Below are positions 1 through 29,589 of a stretch of DNA of 64,000 nucleotides, one piece after another; positions within the stretch are counted from its first letter, which is position 1; every line of letters begins with the position of its first letter. The stretch is from Lampris incognitus (taxonomy: Eukaryota; Chordata; Actinopteri; Lampriformes; Lampridae), in contig NC_079222.1 in NCBI RefSeq assembly GCF_029633865.1, forward strand, positions 32,121,813-32,185,812. Reading direction: 5' to 3'. Both the position numbers and the translations under genes were made by a program. The notes under the pieces were generated by a model. The model made no database searches and was not told the DNA's origin. It saw only the letters and a program-made list of their open reading frames with translations.

Positions 1-172
1 CACATACTTTCACACCCAAACAAGCATATACATGCAGTATAATAACTCACTAAGTGATCAGATATGTTCATGCTCACTTACTGATATACTTAGTTACATG
101 CATACTCGTACTGCTTTGATTATACACACGTTCAACTGACTGAGCTTTACCATTCTGTGTTTTTGCATATAG

Positions 173-18301
<18,129 letters not shown>

Positions 18302-18644
18302 GGGGCATGGAATCCTATGAGCTTTTAACTTTAGCTGTGACTCATAGAGCTCAGTCCGCAGAAATCATCAAAAGCCATGAATTTCATTGTGGTGCTTGGA
18401 ACTTCAGCATTGTTTTATCAACGGTGTATGAAACTGTGCAGAGTATCGCCTCTATGTAGAGTCAGAGGTTATTCCCACTTCCCCAACAGCAAGTCTTTGG
18501 TTTTCTCTGACTGTACATGGGTGTAAACCTATCAGCCTAATCAGCAGATGTGACATCACAGCAAACCTACCTTCTCAGCCGTGGCTCCGTCTCTACAGAG
18601 ACTACTACAGCATTTGATTAGTAACCTCACCTGGATACAGCTAC

Positions 18645-19036
18645 CATCCATCCATCCATCCATCCATTATCCAAACCGCTTATCCTACTCAGGGTCGCGG
18701 GGATGCTGGAGCCTATCCCATCATTGGGCTGCAAGCGGGGAGACACCTTGGACAGGCCGCCAGCCCATCACAGGGCCCACACACACACACACACACACAT
18801 ACATTAACACCTAGGGACAATTTAGTATGGCCGATTCACCTGACCTACATGTTTTTGGACTGTGGGAGGAAACCGGACCACCCGGAGGAAACCCACACCG
18901 ACATGGGGAGAACATGCAAACTCCACACAGAGGACAACCCGGGACGACCCCTGAGGTTGGACTACCCTGGGCCTCGAACCCAGGACCTTCTTGCTGTGAG
19001 GCAACCACGCTAACAACTGCGCCACCGTGCTGCCCT
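18645..19036 (-). repeat. SINE family C, full copy
   Basis: On the minus strand it has a tRNA-like head (GGCAGCACGGTGGCGCAGTT, box B GGTTCGAGGCCC), a middle with CATGTAGGTCAGGTGAATCG, a (TG)n stretch (18779-18800) and a tail of ATGG units. It lies downstream of the jak2 stop codon, so it may be in the 3' UTR or flank. Confidence 0.85.
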
Positions 19037-19167
19037 GGATACAACTCCCCTGAAATCCAAATGTCCACTTATCAGTGTCAGCCACGATGCTTCAAAAACT
19101 GATAGTAATTCTAAAAGGATTCCTTTTTGGTGACAGGAAGCAAACTTAATTATGTGATAATCAAAGT

Positions 19168-19352
19168 GCACCCCGACCAACCAGAAGAGGCGCTAGTGCA
19201 GCGACCAGGACACATACCCACATCCGGCTTCCCACCTGCAGACATGGCCAATTGTGTCTTTAGGGACGCCTGACCAAGCCGGAGGTAACACGGGGATTCG
19301 AACCGGCGATCCCTGTGTTGGTAGACAACACAATAGACCGCCACGCTTACCT
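19168..19352 (-). repeat. SINE family A copy 7, partial, next to an L2-like scrap
   Basis: Only the 5' half of the family is present, in minus orientation. Directly beyond it, 19355-19405 encodes on the minus strand VKLYGPTPTIRPP, a scrap of an L2-type LINE endonuclease domain like that at 34329-35345. Confidence 0.8.
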
Positions 19353-19405
19353 GAGGTGGTCTAATGGTGGGTGTAGGTCCATAGAGCTTCACAGCCAGCG
19401 AAGTA

Positions 19406-20783
19406 TTTATTTTCTTAAGTGACAGTATTTATTTTTACCCAATTATTTCCGACCGTCCGACCGAAGAACTCGGATGTTTTTGAGATTCTACAAAAGCGTC
19501 TCTTAGCCAAGAACTTTTTCACGGTAACGTTTTACGACTTGATTAATGTCACGATGCTTTACGTCTTGAAAGATGGACTGGTGGATAGGCGCACGTGGTA
19601 CGGTGTGCGTAGTCTTCCAGACAGAACGTTGGAACGGTTCATCAGCTGCACCTAAACGGGGGGGAGTATTGGGAGGGGTGACCTGGAAAGAGCTGATGGT
19701 TTGAAACCGGACGTCACAAAATTAAACGGTGAGAGATGCTCAGTGATTTGGCATTTGTGATGCAAGTGTGAATTAATCTGTCAGAAATGCATTATGTTTT
19801 GCTCATGCTTCAGACAGTCAAAAAGAACATTTTGTTGGACTTACCAGTGAGAGAAATGAATGTGTTATTCCTGTCTTCTCATAGTTTAAAGGTGTCGTAA
19901 CTGAAGGTCTGTCTGGTCTTAATGCAGATGGTCCGTTCCTTCAGTGTTCATTGACCTGATCGTTTTATTCATCCTTTTTCCAGTTGTTAAAAGAGACGGT
20001 CATGAATAAGAGCGTTTATCTCAGTACGATGCTTTCTTTTTGTGTTTCATTTCACGTTACATTCCAGATTTTCATTACGTTACCACTACTTCTTCCAACT
20101 GTTCAACGTTTCTTATCTTTTAGGTTTATTAGGGGATTTCGCATTTCCTTATTTCAGTTTTGTGTTTCATTGCAAGGCTCTTGCATCATTTCTAATGTAG
20201 TGTTGGGACGTGTGTCTTGGCGGATGTCGCGTCGTTTTCATGACATTTTAAATACATTATTTTATATATATAAAGATGTTTTTAAAAAATACATGCTCAA
20301 TTTCATTTCCCAGTTTGCTGTTTGCCGCTTTTATTCTGCTGTTTTGTTTTTCAGTTTACTGTGCGTTGAGCCGTGGCGGGAAAGCCAAGAGAATTTTTCA
20401 TATAGGTGTTCTTCAGCCCCCCTCACGCCCCCCTCCAGATGGAGCACACCGTTTATACTCCCATTACGAGCTGCTCCCAGCCAGTTTAACTACTTCATCG
20501 CCAGACCCCCCCCCCTCCTTCTCCCCATGTCTTAATTCCTCAAAAGTGAGCAGCAACAAATCTAGCAACCTGCTCCACTCCGTGGGAGAGAACTTCATCC
20601 TCATCATCATCCTCATCTTCACTGGAGTCCAATCTCTTGGGAGGGGCTGTGAGGGTCCTCCGGGGTTTGGACAATTTGTAGGGTTCCAATGTATTTTGTG
20701 GCCAAAGTGTTATTGTCTTTGTTTGCATTTGAATTTGGGTACATTGTCATTGATTCTTAACATATGCAATGTTTTGGGTTTTT
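19406..20783. other. Intergenic DNA between jak2 and rln
   Basis: AT-rich DNA with open frames at 19419-19655 and 19984-20535, but none gives a protein I recognise and codon use looks random. I see no gene here. Confidence 0.4.
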
Positions 20784-21186
20784 TGGGGGGGGGGGTCCCC
20801 CTTTTTCTTTCCAATTGTACTTGTCCAGTTACTCTATTTTCCAAGCCTTCCCCGTCGCTGCTCTGTCCTCCCGGGAAGGGCTGCGGACTACCACATGCCT
20901 CCCCCGATACATGTGGAGTCTCCAGCCGCTTCTTTTCACCTGACAGTGAGGAGTTTCACCAGGGGGGACGTAGGGCGTGGGAGGGTCACGCTATTCCCCC
21001 CAGTTCCCCCTCCCCCCTGAACAGGCGCCCCGGCCGACCAGAGGAGGCGCTAGTGCAGCGATTCCGGAACACATACCCACATCCGGCTTCCCACCCACAG
21101 ACACGGCCTATTGTACGGGGATTCGAACCGGCGAACCCCGTGTTGGTAGGCAACGGAGTAGATCGCTACGCTACCCGGATGCCCGC
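20784..21186 (-). repeat. SINE family A copy 8
   Basis: Full-length copy in minus orientation; the head lies at the right end (box B complement GATTCGAACCGGCG). Confidence 0.9.
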
Positions 21187-21954
21187 CCAACATATACAAT
21201 GTTGAATGTATAGAAACTTGGCCCGCCTGTATCACGTATAGAGCAGCCGTCTACCACCCAACATACGATGCTATGAAACACATGTGATAATCATAATATT
21301 TAATTGCTTTCTGACACATTTTGTTTCAGTGCTTAATATTTCATATTTACATTTGCATTGTGAAACAACTTCATACAGACACATTTGTCATTGGTCACAT
21401 TCAGGTATCGATACAACTGTGCCCTTATCAAGACAACGATGAAGTATAGAAATCAAAGGTAATTTTGGAAGGACTCGGTTTATTGGCAGATGTATCAGAA
21501 AGACTGAATGAAGTCTGCCAGTTGTTCAAGCCTGAGTCACCGGCAGACCCACAGAACTGATGTGTCAAAGCACGGGACTGATGGCAGGTTGTGTACCCCT
21601 GATCCTTGGGTCGTATGGGCTTGTTGTATCCCCACACATTAACCTGGGCACTGCTTTTCTGAAGCATCACAAGCATGATCTTCATCATCTGGATTAGAAA
21701 ATAAAGGATAAAGCTGGCACCTGTGCTTTGTGGAGACAGTATAGTGGGTATGCCACGACTGCTGGCACCCCAGTTAGACACTGTTGTGTATCAAGGTGGT
21801 TATTTGTACATACAGCCAAGTAACAACTTTACAACTATTCAGCAGCAATAACACCCAAAACCCCACCACCACCACCACTTATCCTCCAGTGTGTCTCCAC
21901 CACACAATTTCCCATTTGCACCACTCACTTCCGCCCCCCCTCCCGTTTTTTGTC
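21187..21954. other. Intergenic DNA without recognised feature
   Basis: No exon, RNA gene or known repeat seen. Confidence 0.4.
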
Positions 21955-22285
21955 TATCCACTTCACCTCTCTGTTCTGCTGTCTCCGTCCTTCTACTCCT
22001 CCCCGTCTGTCCACCAGTCACTCTCCTTCGTCCCTTTCCCGGTCTCCAGCCCTCAACTCCTCCCCATCTGCCCACCAGTCACTCTCCTTCCGTCCCTTTC
22101 CCGATCTCCATCTCTCTACTCCTCCCCATCTGCCCACCAGTCACTCTCCCCCCATCCTTTTCCCGGTCTCCATCTCTCTACTCCTCCCCATCTGCCCACC
22201 AGTCACTCTCCCTCCATCCCTTTCCGTCTCCCATCTGTCCACCAGTCATGTTCCCTCCATCCCTTTCCCTGTCTCCATCCTGTCA
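21955..22285. repeat. 61-62 bp minisatellite downstream of rln
   Basis: The landmark CACCAGTCACTCTCC recurs at about 22012, 22073, 22135 and 22197, with a shortened unit at 22240. This gives about five pyrimidine-rich units. The array ends next to the rln stop codon (22293) and so may be in its 3' UTR. Plus-strand open frames across it are a by-product of the repeat. Confidence 0.85.
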
Positions 22286-22292
22286 CCCAGCC

Positions 22293-23729
22293 TCAGCACA
22301 AGCGCCCGATGTCCTGTTTGGTACAGCCCTGGTTGCAGCACATCCCCGCCACTCCCAGAGAGAAGTTCCTCTTCCTCTTGTTGCGCTCGGGCCAGTCAGC
22401 GCCTGGGTTCCTCTGCTGCTCACCTAAAGCTGTGGACTCCGGAATGTCCCGCAGAGACTCCGTGTTGCTCACTGGGCGTTTGGGGTCTTCCGGTGCCCCC
22501 AAGAGAGCCAAGAGGTCTGCCAGGGAGTAGGAGGAGGGGGAGATGCGGAGAGTAGAGTGGGCATCTGTTGCATCAGCAGGGAGTACTTCTGCGTCAGTTT
22601 GCCAAATGTGCTGGTTACCTTCCGCCATGTAAGACCTCCTCTGGGGAGGAGCTAACGGGAGAAGGGAGAGATGGTGAACTTTTTGAAAATAGTCTTATAC
22701 TGTAAATATTTTGCCCTCTTTTCATTATTTTCCCTCAATAACTTTCAACGTGCCACCACACCCCCCCCCTTTTTTTTCTGGGTTTCTTCCCCCTTTTTCT
22801 CCCCAATTGCACCCGGCCGATTACCCCACTGTTCCGAGCTGCTCCATGCCCCTCTGCCGAGCCGGAGAGGACTGCAGACTACCACACGTCTCCTCCGATA
22901 CATGTGGGGTCGCCAGTCGCCTCTTTTCACCTGACAGTGAGGAGTTTCCCCGGGGGGACGTATAGCGCGTGGGAGGATCACGCTGTTCCCCCCTCCACCC
23001 CCGAACAAACGCCCCGACCGACCAGAGGAGGCGCTAGTGCAGCAACCAGGACACATACCCACATCCGGCTTCTCACCTGCAGACACGGCCAGTTGTGTCT
23101 GTAGGGACGCCCGACCAAGCCGGAGGTAACACGGGGATTCGAACCGGCGATCCCCGTGTTGGTAGGCAACGGAATGGACCCCCATGCTACCCGCACACCC
23201 CTGCGACGACTTTTTAAAACAAATGTATTTTCCCTAAGTGAAGTTTTGTCTGATTGGCTAATTAATCAATTACTGGATAAATATATTGTAGCGAATTCGG
23301 GGGTGGGGGGCAGTCTGGGAGATCGTCGCCACAGCCGGGACGCGAACCCGTGTCTCCCACTCCGCAAGCGACAACGCTAACCAGTCAACTAAAGGTTCCG
23401 ACCCGATAGTCAAGGACCAACGTGTCTACTTATCCATGCACGTCACAATATTTAGCATTCACAAAAAAAAAAACCCCAACAAGGATCAACTTGGTGAGGG
23501 CAGATCAAGCTGACACAGGGGCGGGTAACTTACCTAAGTGCTCCTCTACGGAGCGTCTCCAGCGCGAGCCTCCGCACGTGAAGATGACGGCCCTGATGAA
23601 CTCTCTGCCGCACAGCTTCACCCCGTAGTCTCTGGGCACGAGCAGAGCGCCCGCCGCATCAGCCTCCGCGCAGCCACACATGTGGCCCATGCACATGACC
23701 ATCACAGCTAGAGTCCCCCCCCACAGCAT
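22293..23729 (-). CDS. rln: Relaxin precursor (preprorelaxin), two exons
   Basis: Secreted insulin-superfamily hormone acting on RXFP receptors. Exon 1 is 23729-23534 (donor GTAAGT) and exon 2 is 22651-22293 (acceptor after CCCTTCTCCCGTTAG). They join in phase 1, the usual phase in this family, giving 184 aa plus stop. A signal peptide starts at MLWGGTLAVMVM. The B chain DYGVKLCGREFIRAVIFTCG carries the receptor motif RxxxRxxI (REFIRAVI) and ends WRR. A C peptide of roughly 100 aa follows, with basic sites RRS and KRKR. The A chain has CC-x3-C-x8-C (CCNQGCTKQDIGRLC). The B chain closely resembles relaxin-3, as expected for fish relaxins, while the location next to jak2 fits the RLN/INSL cluster. 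A nearer acceptor (CCCCAG, at 22640) would break the frame, so the upstream one was chosen. Confidence 0.9.
22757..23203 (-). repeat. SINE family A copy 9, inside the rln intron
   Basis: Full-length copy in minus orientation, the same orientation as rln, inside its single intron. Box B complement GATTCGAACCGGCG is near 23140. Confidence 0.9.
23290..23410 (-). repeat. tRNA-like SINE head, family D
   Basis: The minus strand shows a box A-like TGGTTAGCGTTGTCGC and box B GGTTCGCGTCCC. A related stretch is at 29590-29665. A tRNA gene is unlikely because the arms do not pair cleanly. It lies in the rln intron. Confidence 0.5.
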
Positions 23730-23879
23730 GTTCCCCCACGCAGATGCCCCGGTGTGCTGGTCTGGACCTCTTCGGTGAAGTCAGGTTCTCCCTGGGCTTG
23801 GCGATGAGACCAGGATTTGTGAAGATGCAGTTTGACCCTCGTCTCCCTCTTCTGACATTGCCTCGCTCACTGGGGCGAC

Positions 23880-23887
23880 TTTATATA
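23880..23887 (-). promoter_or_regulatory. TATA box of rln
   Basis: The minus strand reads TATATAAA here, about 150 bp upstream of the rln start codon. This leaves room for a start site near 23850 and a 5' UTR of about 120 bp. Inferred from position and motif only. Confidence 0.55.
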
Positions 23888-23955
23888 GTGCTCTCCTCTC
23901 CATCCTATGAGTCAGACACTTGCCCTCATCAGCCATGTGCCTTAAAACCCAGCCA

Positions 23956-23967
<12 letters not shown>

Positions 23968-24001
<34 letters not shown>

Positions 24002-24020
24002 ACACACACACACACACACG
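23968..24020. repeat. (CA)n microsatellite
   Basis: About 25 CA units with one GA interruption, upstream of the rln promoter. Confidence 0.95.
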
Positions 24021-24540
24021 TCACCTCACAGATGATGACGTACTTTAACAGGATTTATTTGGTTTAATAATGTCAGGGTTGATTTGTCTTTGTCCTCGCA
24101 CAGGCGCGCACATACCACGTGCATCAGACCACCGTCCCCGAAATTCAGGAAAACCAAAAACGAGCAGCCGTGCTGCTGTGCTTCACACACACACAACAGT
24201 TTGGTTATCTGAAGTGGTCAAGTAATCCACTTTCAAGTGCTTGAACACCAGCCAGGTCTCCACTCGTGCCCTTCACTTTGAGAAAAAAAAGCAACGGGGA
24301 GGATAGGAAGGCAAAGGATGGATGAGTCAGGGCTGCAGTGACCCAACTAAAAGTATTTTGGGCCCCCCCCCCCCCCGAAACTTGAGTTTTTACTCTGAGT
24401 ACCGGATAACTTGGCAAGCTGGCCTCTGAACTTCTACACATTAAACTACACTAAAATATACAAGTTTAGTTACATTAAAAACAAATTTTATGCACCTCTC
24501 GTTTTTTGGGGTCACGTCAAACGACCCCTCGTGGTAACAC

Positions 24541-24672
24541 CCAGTAAGTCCCAGTGTGGCGAACGTGAAGAAAGCGCCACAGTATCGGAGGAACTCCCTT
24601 GACCCTGCAGCCGGTGTGCATTGCCTCCTGCCTCTCTCTCGCCTGGTCCTGCACCAGCATCTGAAGTTCCAT
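24541..24672 (-). pseudogene. plgrkt: PLGRKT-like exon with disturbed frame
   Basis: PLGRKT is a small membrane receptor that binds plasminogen. On the minus strand, an exon with acceptor TCATCTCAG and donor GTGTTA encodes LQMLVQDQARERQEAMH and then, in a shifted frame, SREFLRYCGAFFTFATLGLT. Human PLGRKT has RERQMAMQIAWSREFLKY and GTFFGLAAISLT in the same order. The two parts are joined by what looks like a 4-bp insertion. I could not find the other exons nearby. Position between rln and cd274 equals that of PLGRKT in human, which supports the identity. It may be a decayed gene, a partial copy, or an assembly error. Confidence 0.55.
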
Positions 24673-24853
24673 CTGAGATGATCACACAGCCCCAACAAGC
24701 AACAAAACAGCAACACGTGAGAGCTCAAATAGCCGCACAAAACGCAAAATGATGACTTCAAACCACTCCGAAAAGACACAGGACGAATGAAGAGATAGAT
24801 CTCTGTTTGAAATCTGAAACAAAAGACCAGTTGATCCTCAGAGGAGGCGCACG

Positions 24854-25212
24854 AAGCGGCACGGTGGTTAGCGTGGTCACCTCGCAGCAAGAAGGTCCTG
24901 GGTTCGGGCCCCGGGGTAGTCCAACCTCCAGGGTCGTCCCAGGTCGTTCTCTGTATGGAGTTTCCCCGTGGGTTTCCTCCGGGTTCCCCCAGTTTCCTCC
25001 CACAGGCCAAAGACATATAGGTCAGGTGAATAGGCCGCACTAAATTGTCCCTAGTTGTGTGTTTGTGTGTGTGTGGGGGGGGGGGGGCTGTGATGGCCTG
25101 GCGGCCTGTCCAGGATGTCTCCCTGCCTGCCACCCAATGACTGCTGGGATAGGCTCCAGCACCCCGTGACCCTATTTCGGATAAGCAGCTTGGGTAATGG
25201 ATGGCTGGATGG
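24854..25212 (+). repeat. SINE family C, full copy
   Basis: The tRNA-like head GGCACGGTGGTTAGCGTGGT has box B GGTTCGGGCCCC. The body includes a GTGTGTGT/G-run segment (25056-25087) and the tail ends in TAATGGATGGCTGGATGG. Confidence 0.85.
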
Positions 25213-26255
25213 TTGATCGTCCTCCTGCTAACTCTGAACACCCATCAGTACATAAAACCTCCGTCCCCATACAAGCAAATGCAGAGCACACACACATCAG
25301 CACGCGCACACCCGTGCTTCCTTCACACAAGTTTCAGTTGAAGGAGAACGAAAAGTGAAAATAAACGGCATTCTTCATTGAAAAAAAGCTTTTATTCCGG
25401 AACATTCGCCGTGTCAAAGACGAGCCTTTATTCTCACCCATCAAGGCAATGAAACTGTCTGATGGCATGAGGGTAAAGAAAAAAAAGGCTTTTATGACGT
25501 TTAAAATAAAGAGGGATAAAATTATAGCGTGCCAAAGAAACGTGATTATGATTTCTTTCTAGCCTCGTCATTACTGTCACAGTCCTGTATATGCAAATTA
25601 ATAGCTGAGCATTAAAAGGCATTAAAAGCTCATTTAAGAATATTGCGCATCTCATTTGATGAAATCAGTCTGTAGTTATGTTGTCTGGTTTGCAAAAAAA
25701 AAAAAAAAAGCAACGTCCAGCAGTGAAGCCGTCCTACAGTAGTAACCAAAAGTCAAACAAAGAGCACAAAAATGTTAGTATTTTGATTTGATTATGTATA
25801 AATTTTGTGCTTCAAATACCTTCAAAAACTGCAACTACACCAGTATGGACAAATTAATACCTTACAGAAGTAATCATTTTATAATCAGTTTGTTCAATGG
25901 CCCTTGATGCTGATTACCTTAAAATTACAGCATGTCCAGTTTCTCTTGCTGATAGTGATGGTGTGAATGACGTCATTAAGTGGCACAGTAATTAGCTGAC
26001 TTCAAAGCTGCATGACTCAACAATGTGACAGGCAATGGGAAAGAAAAAGTTGTTAAAATGGCTCAATAAGTATAATGACAAATTGTCATGTAATGTAATT
26101 AAAACCCCGTGACAACACCTCAACACCTCCCTACAGTGTGCATCTTAACTTCTGGAGTGATTCTGAATTGCTGGTTCATCTCGGATAGAGTAAGTATCAT
26201 CTTTCTTGCTTAACAAGTTGCTACTAGTCTTATTGCAGCTGCTTGAGTATTAGTC
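25213..26255. other. Intergenic DNA without recognised feature
   Basis: AT-rich, with short A runs. No missing PLGRKT exon was found in it on either strand. Confidence 0.4.
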
Positions 26256-26415
26256 CTTGGGTCTATACATCTGCTGCTGGTTCCTAGTGGGATCTTATTC
26301 TAGCTGTAGCTGTCTTATTCTATTTACTTACTTGTCTTATTTACTTATTCTAGCTGTAGCTGTCTTATTCTATTTACTTATACTTGTCTTATTTACTTAT
26401 TCTAGCTGTAGCCTT
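26256..26415. repeat. About 58-bp tandem repeat (TTATTCTAGCTGTAGCTG)
   Basis: The string TCTTATTCTAGCTGTAGC and the following CTATTTACTTA...CTTGTCTTATTTACT recur about two and a half times. Confidence 0.75.
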
Positions 26416-26619
26416 TTCTCACCTAGTGTGCCCTTAAATATTTCTTGTTGCCTAGCTGTTTAGACTTAGTTATCCTTTTAGCTTATAAACATATTCCTTG
26501 GTAACTAGCTGTTTGCAGTTTTAATAGTATTGTGTGAGGTTTGATAGAGTTTTACACACACACACACACATACACAACCTGCCTCACTATCCCACAACCT
26601 TCCATCCATCACTGTGTCT

Positions 26620-28099
26620 CTATACGATCTGCTGTTGCTTGGAGCAGCGGGACCATAGGGACTGCAGGCTGATGGAGGACAGGACCACCAGCACTACTGA
26701 GATGATGATGAGGACGGACACGTATGTAGTGTGAGACATAAGGGGGGGGGGTGTCAGGAGCCTCTTCTGGCATCATGTTGGTCAGGTTCAACATGTAGCC
26801 TAATGTCCAGCCAACGCCAGTTGTTTTTATCTCCTTGACAAATGTAATGGATGGGTAACTCTCTGAGGTGAAGTGGTATCCCTCGGTCAGCAGGGTGAGG
26901 GTGTACGTTCCAGAGAAACAGTACCTAGCCAGATACTTCACCTTTATGCTTGGTTGCTGCTGCAGCATCTGTGACTGAGGGGTAGAGCAGTAGCTTGCAA
27001 GGTTCCCCTTGATGGTGTCGAGTGGAATTGAGGTATCAGTGAGACTGAGGAAGTTCACCACCAAGTAGCGAGCAGAGAAGGCCCCCAAAGGCCCCTGCAA
27101 ATGCGGCTGAAAGAACCCGTTGAAGGAGCACCGGCTGTAACTGCAGCGGGTGAAATTGAAGACACTTCTGATAACTTGTTGGCACTGTGAGAAGTTTCCT
27201 TTCCCACTATGCATGAAGGTTGTGGGAGCTGACAGGGGTTTCCTGTCTGACACACAAGGGCTGTCATAGAGAACGGAGTAATTTTTTGAGTTGCTGAAGC
27301 CATGGTGGAAACAAGGATCAGACAACATCATTGGACCTGACTTAGTCTGCTGTGCCAGTACCAGTCGGAGCACTTGGTCTTTTCCAAAACACCGGAAGCT
27401 GTACGTGTACAGGTTGTAGTCATTGCTGTAAGGTCGTAAGGACACTGAGTTCTTTGGTGACTCAGGGCCATCCTGGTGGTCAGGTACAAAGCTGATCTGA
27501 GTAGAAGCTCCACCTAGATCGAGGGCACCTGTGGCACGCAAGCCCTGTTTGAGGCAGTCATTCAAGTAGTTGACAGTGACCCAACCAAAGGCACCCTCCT
27601 CTTGGCCGCTGAGGATCCTTGCTCCCTGGAAGGAGAAGGGGAACTTTTGCAAGGCTGATACCACGGCCTCCATGACCTTATCAGACGCAGAGCTGTTTGC
27701 CATATTGAGAAGTATCATGCCGGCCGTAGCAACTAGGTAGATAGCGGTCTCATGGTGCCTGTTAATGGGCACCAAGTGCTCTGCCGTCCTCATACACTTT
27801 TTTCAGAGACTCGCCTGCCAAATGTGGGGTGGGAGCATAACTGGAGATCCCTGGACCATTGACTTTGCAGTATGAAGTCTGTTCAATTCTTCTTGTGTCG
27901 TTATCCTTCTCTGCAGCAAATTATAAATATACACAGCTGTATGGGAGGATCCGCCATCCAGTACAATACCATACTTATACTTTGGGAGGAGGGGCTTGTT
28001 TTGCAACACCGCTACTGTTACCAGGGCAATAATCACTATGACGTCAATCACAGTGATGAGGATGGTCAGGGGTTTGTGCCAGGGGTTCTTCTCTTCCAT
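26620..28099 (-). pseudogene. Intronless CD39-like ectonucleotidase (ENTPD1/3/8-type) copy
   Basis: The family hydrolyses extracellular ATP and ADP at the cell surface. In a single stretch with no intron, the minus strand shows an N-terminal membrane segment (PLTILITVIDVIVIIALVTV) and all five apyrase regions in order: DGGSSHT (usual DAGSSHT), ATAGMILL, GQEEGAFGWVTVNYL, ALDLGGASTQISF and GWTLGYMLNLTNMMP. A C-terminal membrane segment (YVSVLIIISVVLVVLSS) follows, with a stop at 26622-26620. The frame shifts about three times: before the CKVNGPGISSY block, at an A run near 27800, and at the G run 26742-26751. About 16 residues before ALDLGG appear missing. Family genes normally have many introns, so this looks like a processed retrocopy. 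Two shifts sit in homopolymers and could be sequencing errors. Confidence 0.85.
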
Positions 28100-28114
28100 C
28101 TCTTTATTGTCCAT

Positions 28115-28335
28115 CATCAGCCCCTTCTCCGGGGTCGGGTCGCAGTGGCAGCAGGCTAAGTAGGGCACTCCAGTCGTCCCTCTCCCCAGCAACGCCCTCC
28201 AGCTCCTCCTGGGGGATCCCAAGGCGTTCCCAGGCCAGATTGGACATGTAGTCCCTCCAGCGAGTTCTGGGTCTACCTTGGGGTCTCCTCCCAGTTGGCT
28301 GTGCCCGGAAATCTTCCAAAGGAAGGCGCCCAGGA
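28115..28335 (-). mobile_element. LINE 3' fragment abutting the ENTPD copy
   Basis: The minus strand encodes PTGRRPQGRPRTRWRDYMSN and LAWERLGIPQEELEGVAGE, the C-terminal end of the LINE family also present at 16226-17290. It begins within about 20 bp of the ENTPD start codon. Confidence 0.8.
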
Positions 28336-29589
28336 TAGTTTATTGATCCCATAGGGAAATTACGCTCTGCATTTAACCCATCCTAGCTAGGAGCAGCAGC
28401 CGCTGTCCAGCACCCAGGGACCAATACACTTGGTTTTAAAATGCGTCTTGGGCGATCGGGTCACAAGTGGATAGAGAGACACATTGCCAGTTTCACCTGT
28501 GTCTATCATGCGTCTCCAAATGCGACCTAAAAAAACGCATTTTTAAAACCAAGAGTAAGGGGGTGTAATTCGTCTTGCCATGTCTCGGTTGGGGGCGCAG
28601 ACCCTAACATGCACGTCTTTGTTTTTTTTATAATGGCTTGACCTGGGCTGTGGCAGCAATGCAAACTGATGCAACTGGTGGAAAAACCTGGACTAGGCAG
28701 GGAGTTTCTAGAAGCAAAGCACCTCGTGAACCTGTGGACTCACAAGCTGACATTTGGTCTCATGCTTAGCTGCGCCATTTGCATAGCATCGCGACCCCTT
28801 CAAACAAATGTTTGTGAGTGAGTCTATCGTAGGCTTCACATGGCGAAACTTCAATGCACATTTATTTGCATGAAACATTTGCTGCTTTTTCACAACAAAG
28901 ACAAATGGTTCTGAGCACAGAAGGGGGACTTTTCCAATGGGATTTCCATGAGCACAGTTTGGAGCCAACCCATGCCAAGGATGGCTCCAAACTCTTTAAT
29001 ATCAGGCGTTAGCGCCACACATGGAGGAACAAGTCAGATGCTTCAGAAAGCACTAGCAACAACACCAAAAAGTTCAATCTTACAGCTGAGATACCACACA
29101 CCCACAAATAAACATACACTCGAACATAACACCACTCCCTGCAAAAGTCAGCTTGAGAAAGTGGAGGAAGTGGATAAAAAAAAATCCGTCACGGACATGT
29201 TATTTGGCTTCGCTCCCCACTCCCACGAGTATTTATATATACCACAAATACCACATCCTGAAGTCGAGTGGGCTGCAGTGGTGTCCCTAGCTGTATGTGG
29301 AGTCCGCAATCTGCATACCAAGTAGCCCAAGGGGAAGTTGAATTTACAGCAAATACATTTTGAAAATATATGACACTTTCAAATGAATAAAACTCTTCTG
29401 GCTTTTAATGAAAGCACCGGTCCTGGTGATCCGTTCCTGGTGTCCTGCAAGTCACTGGTAGATTACCACGGGGCCAGCCGTGCACAAATTACGTCATGCT
29501 GTTTTGGGGTGACTGTTGAATGCACGAAGAATAAGTTCACACAGCTGTAAACTACTAATAACACACGTTAGCCCCTAGCTAATGGGTCT
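28336..29589. other. Mixed old repeat tail and unclassified intergenic DNA
   Basis: 28336-28440 resembles a common fish repeat tail (TTTATTGATCCCATAGGGAA). The rest, including an open frame at 28948-29325, shows nothing I recognise. Confidence 0.45.

Noticed and set aside
20276-21205. A 309-aa open frame
   Set aside because: Its second half is a SINE copy read in the antisense direction; the first half has no family and random codon use.
21784-22555. Three overlapping Ser/Pro-rich open frames
   Set aside because: They lie on the pyrimidine-rich minisatellite and on the antisense strand of the relaxin exon.
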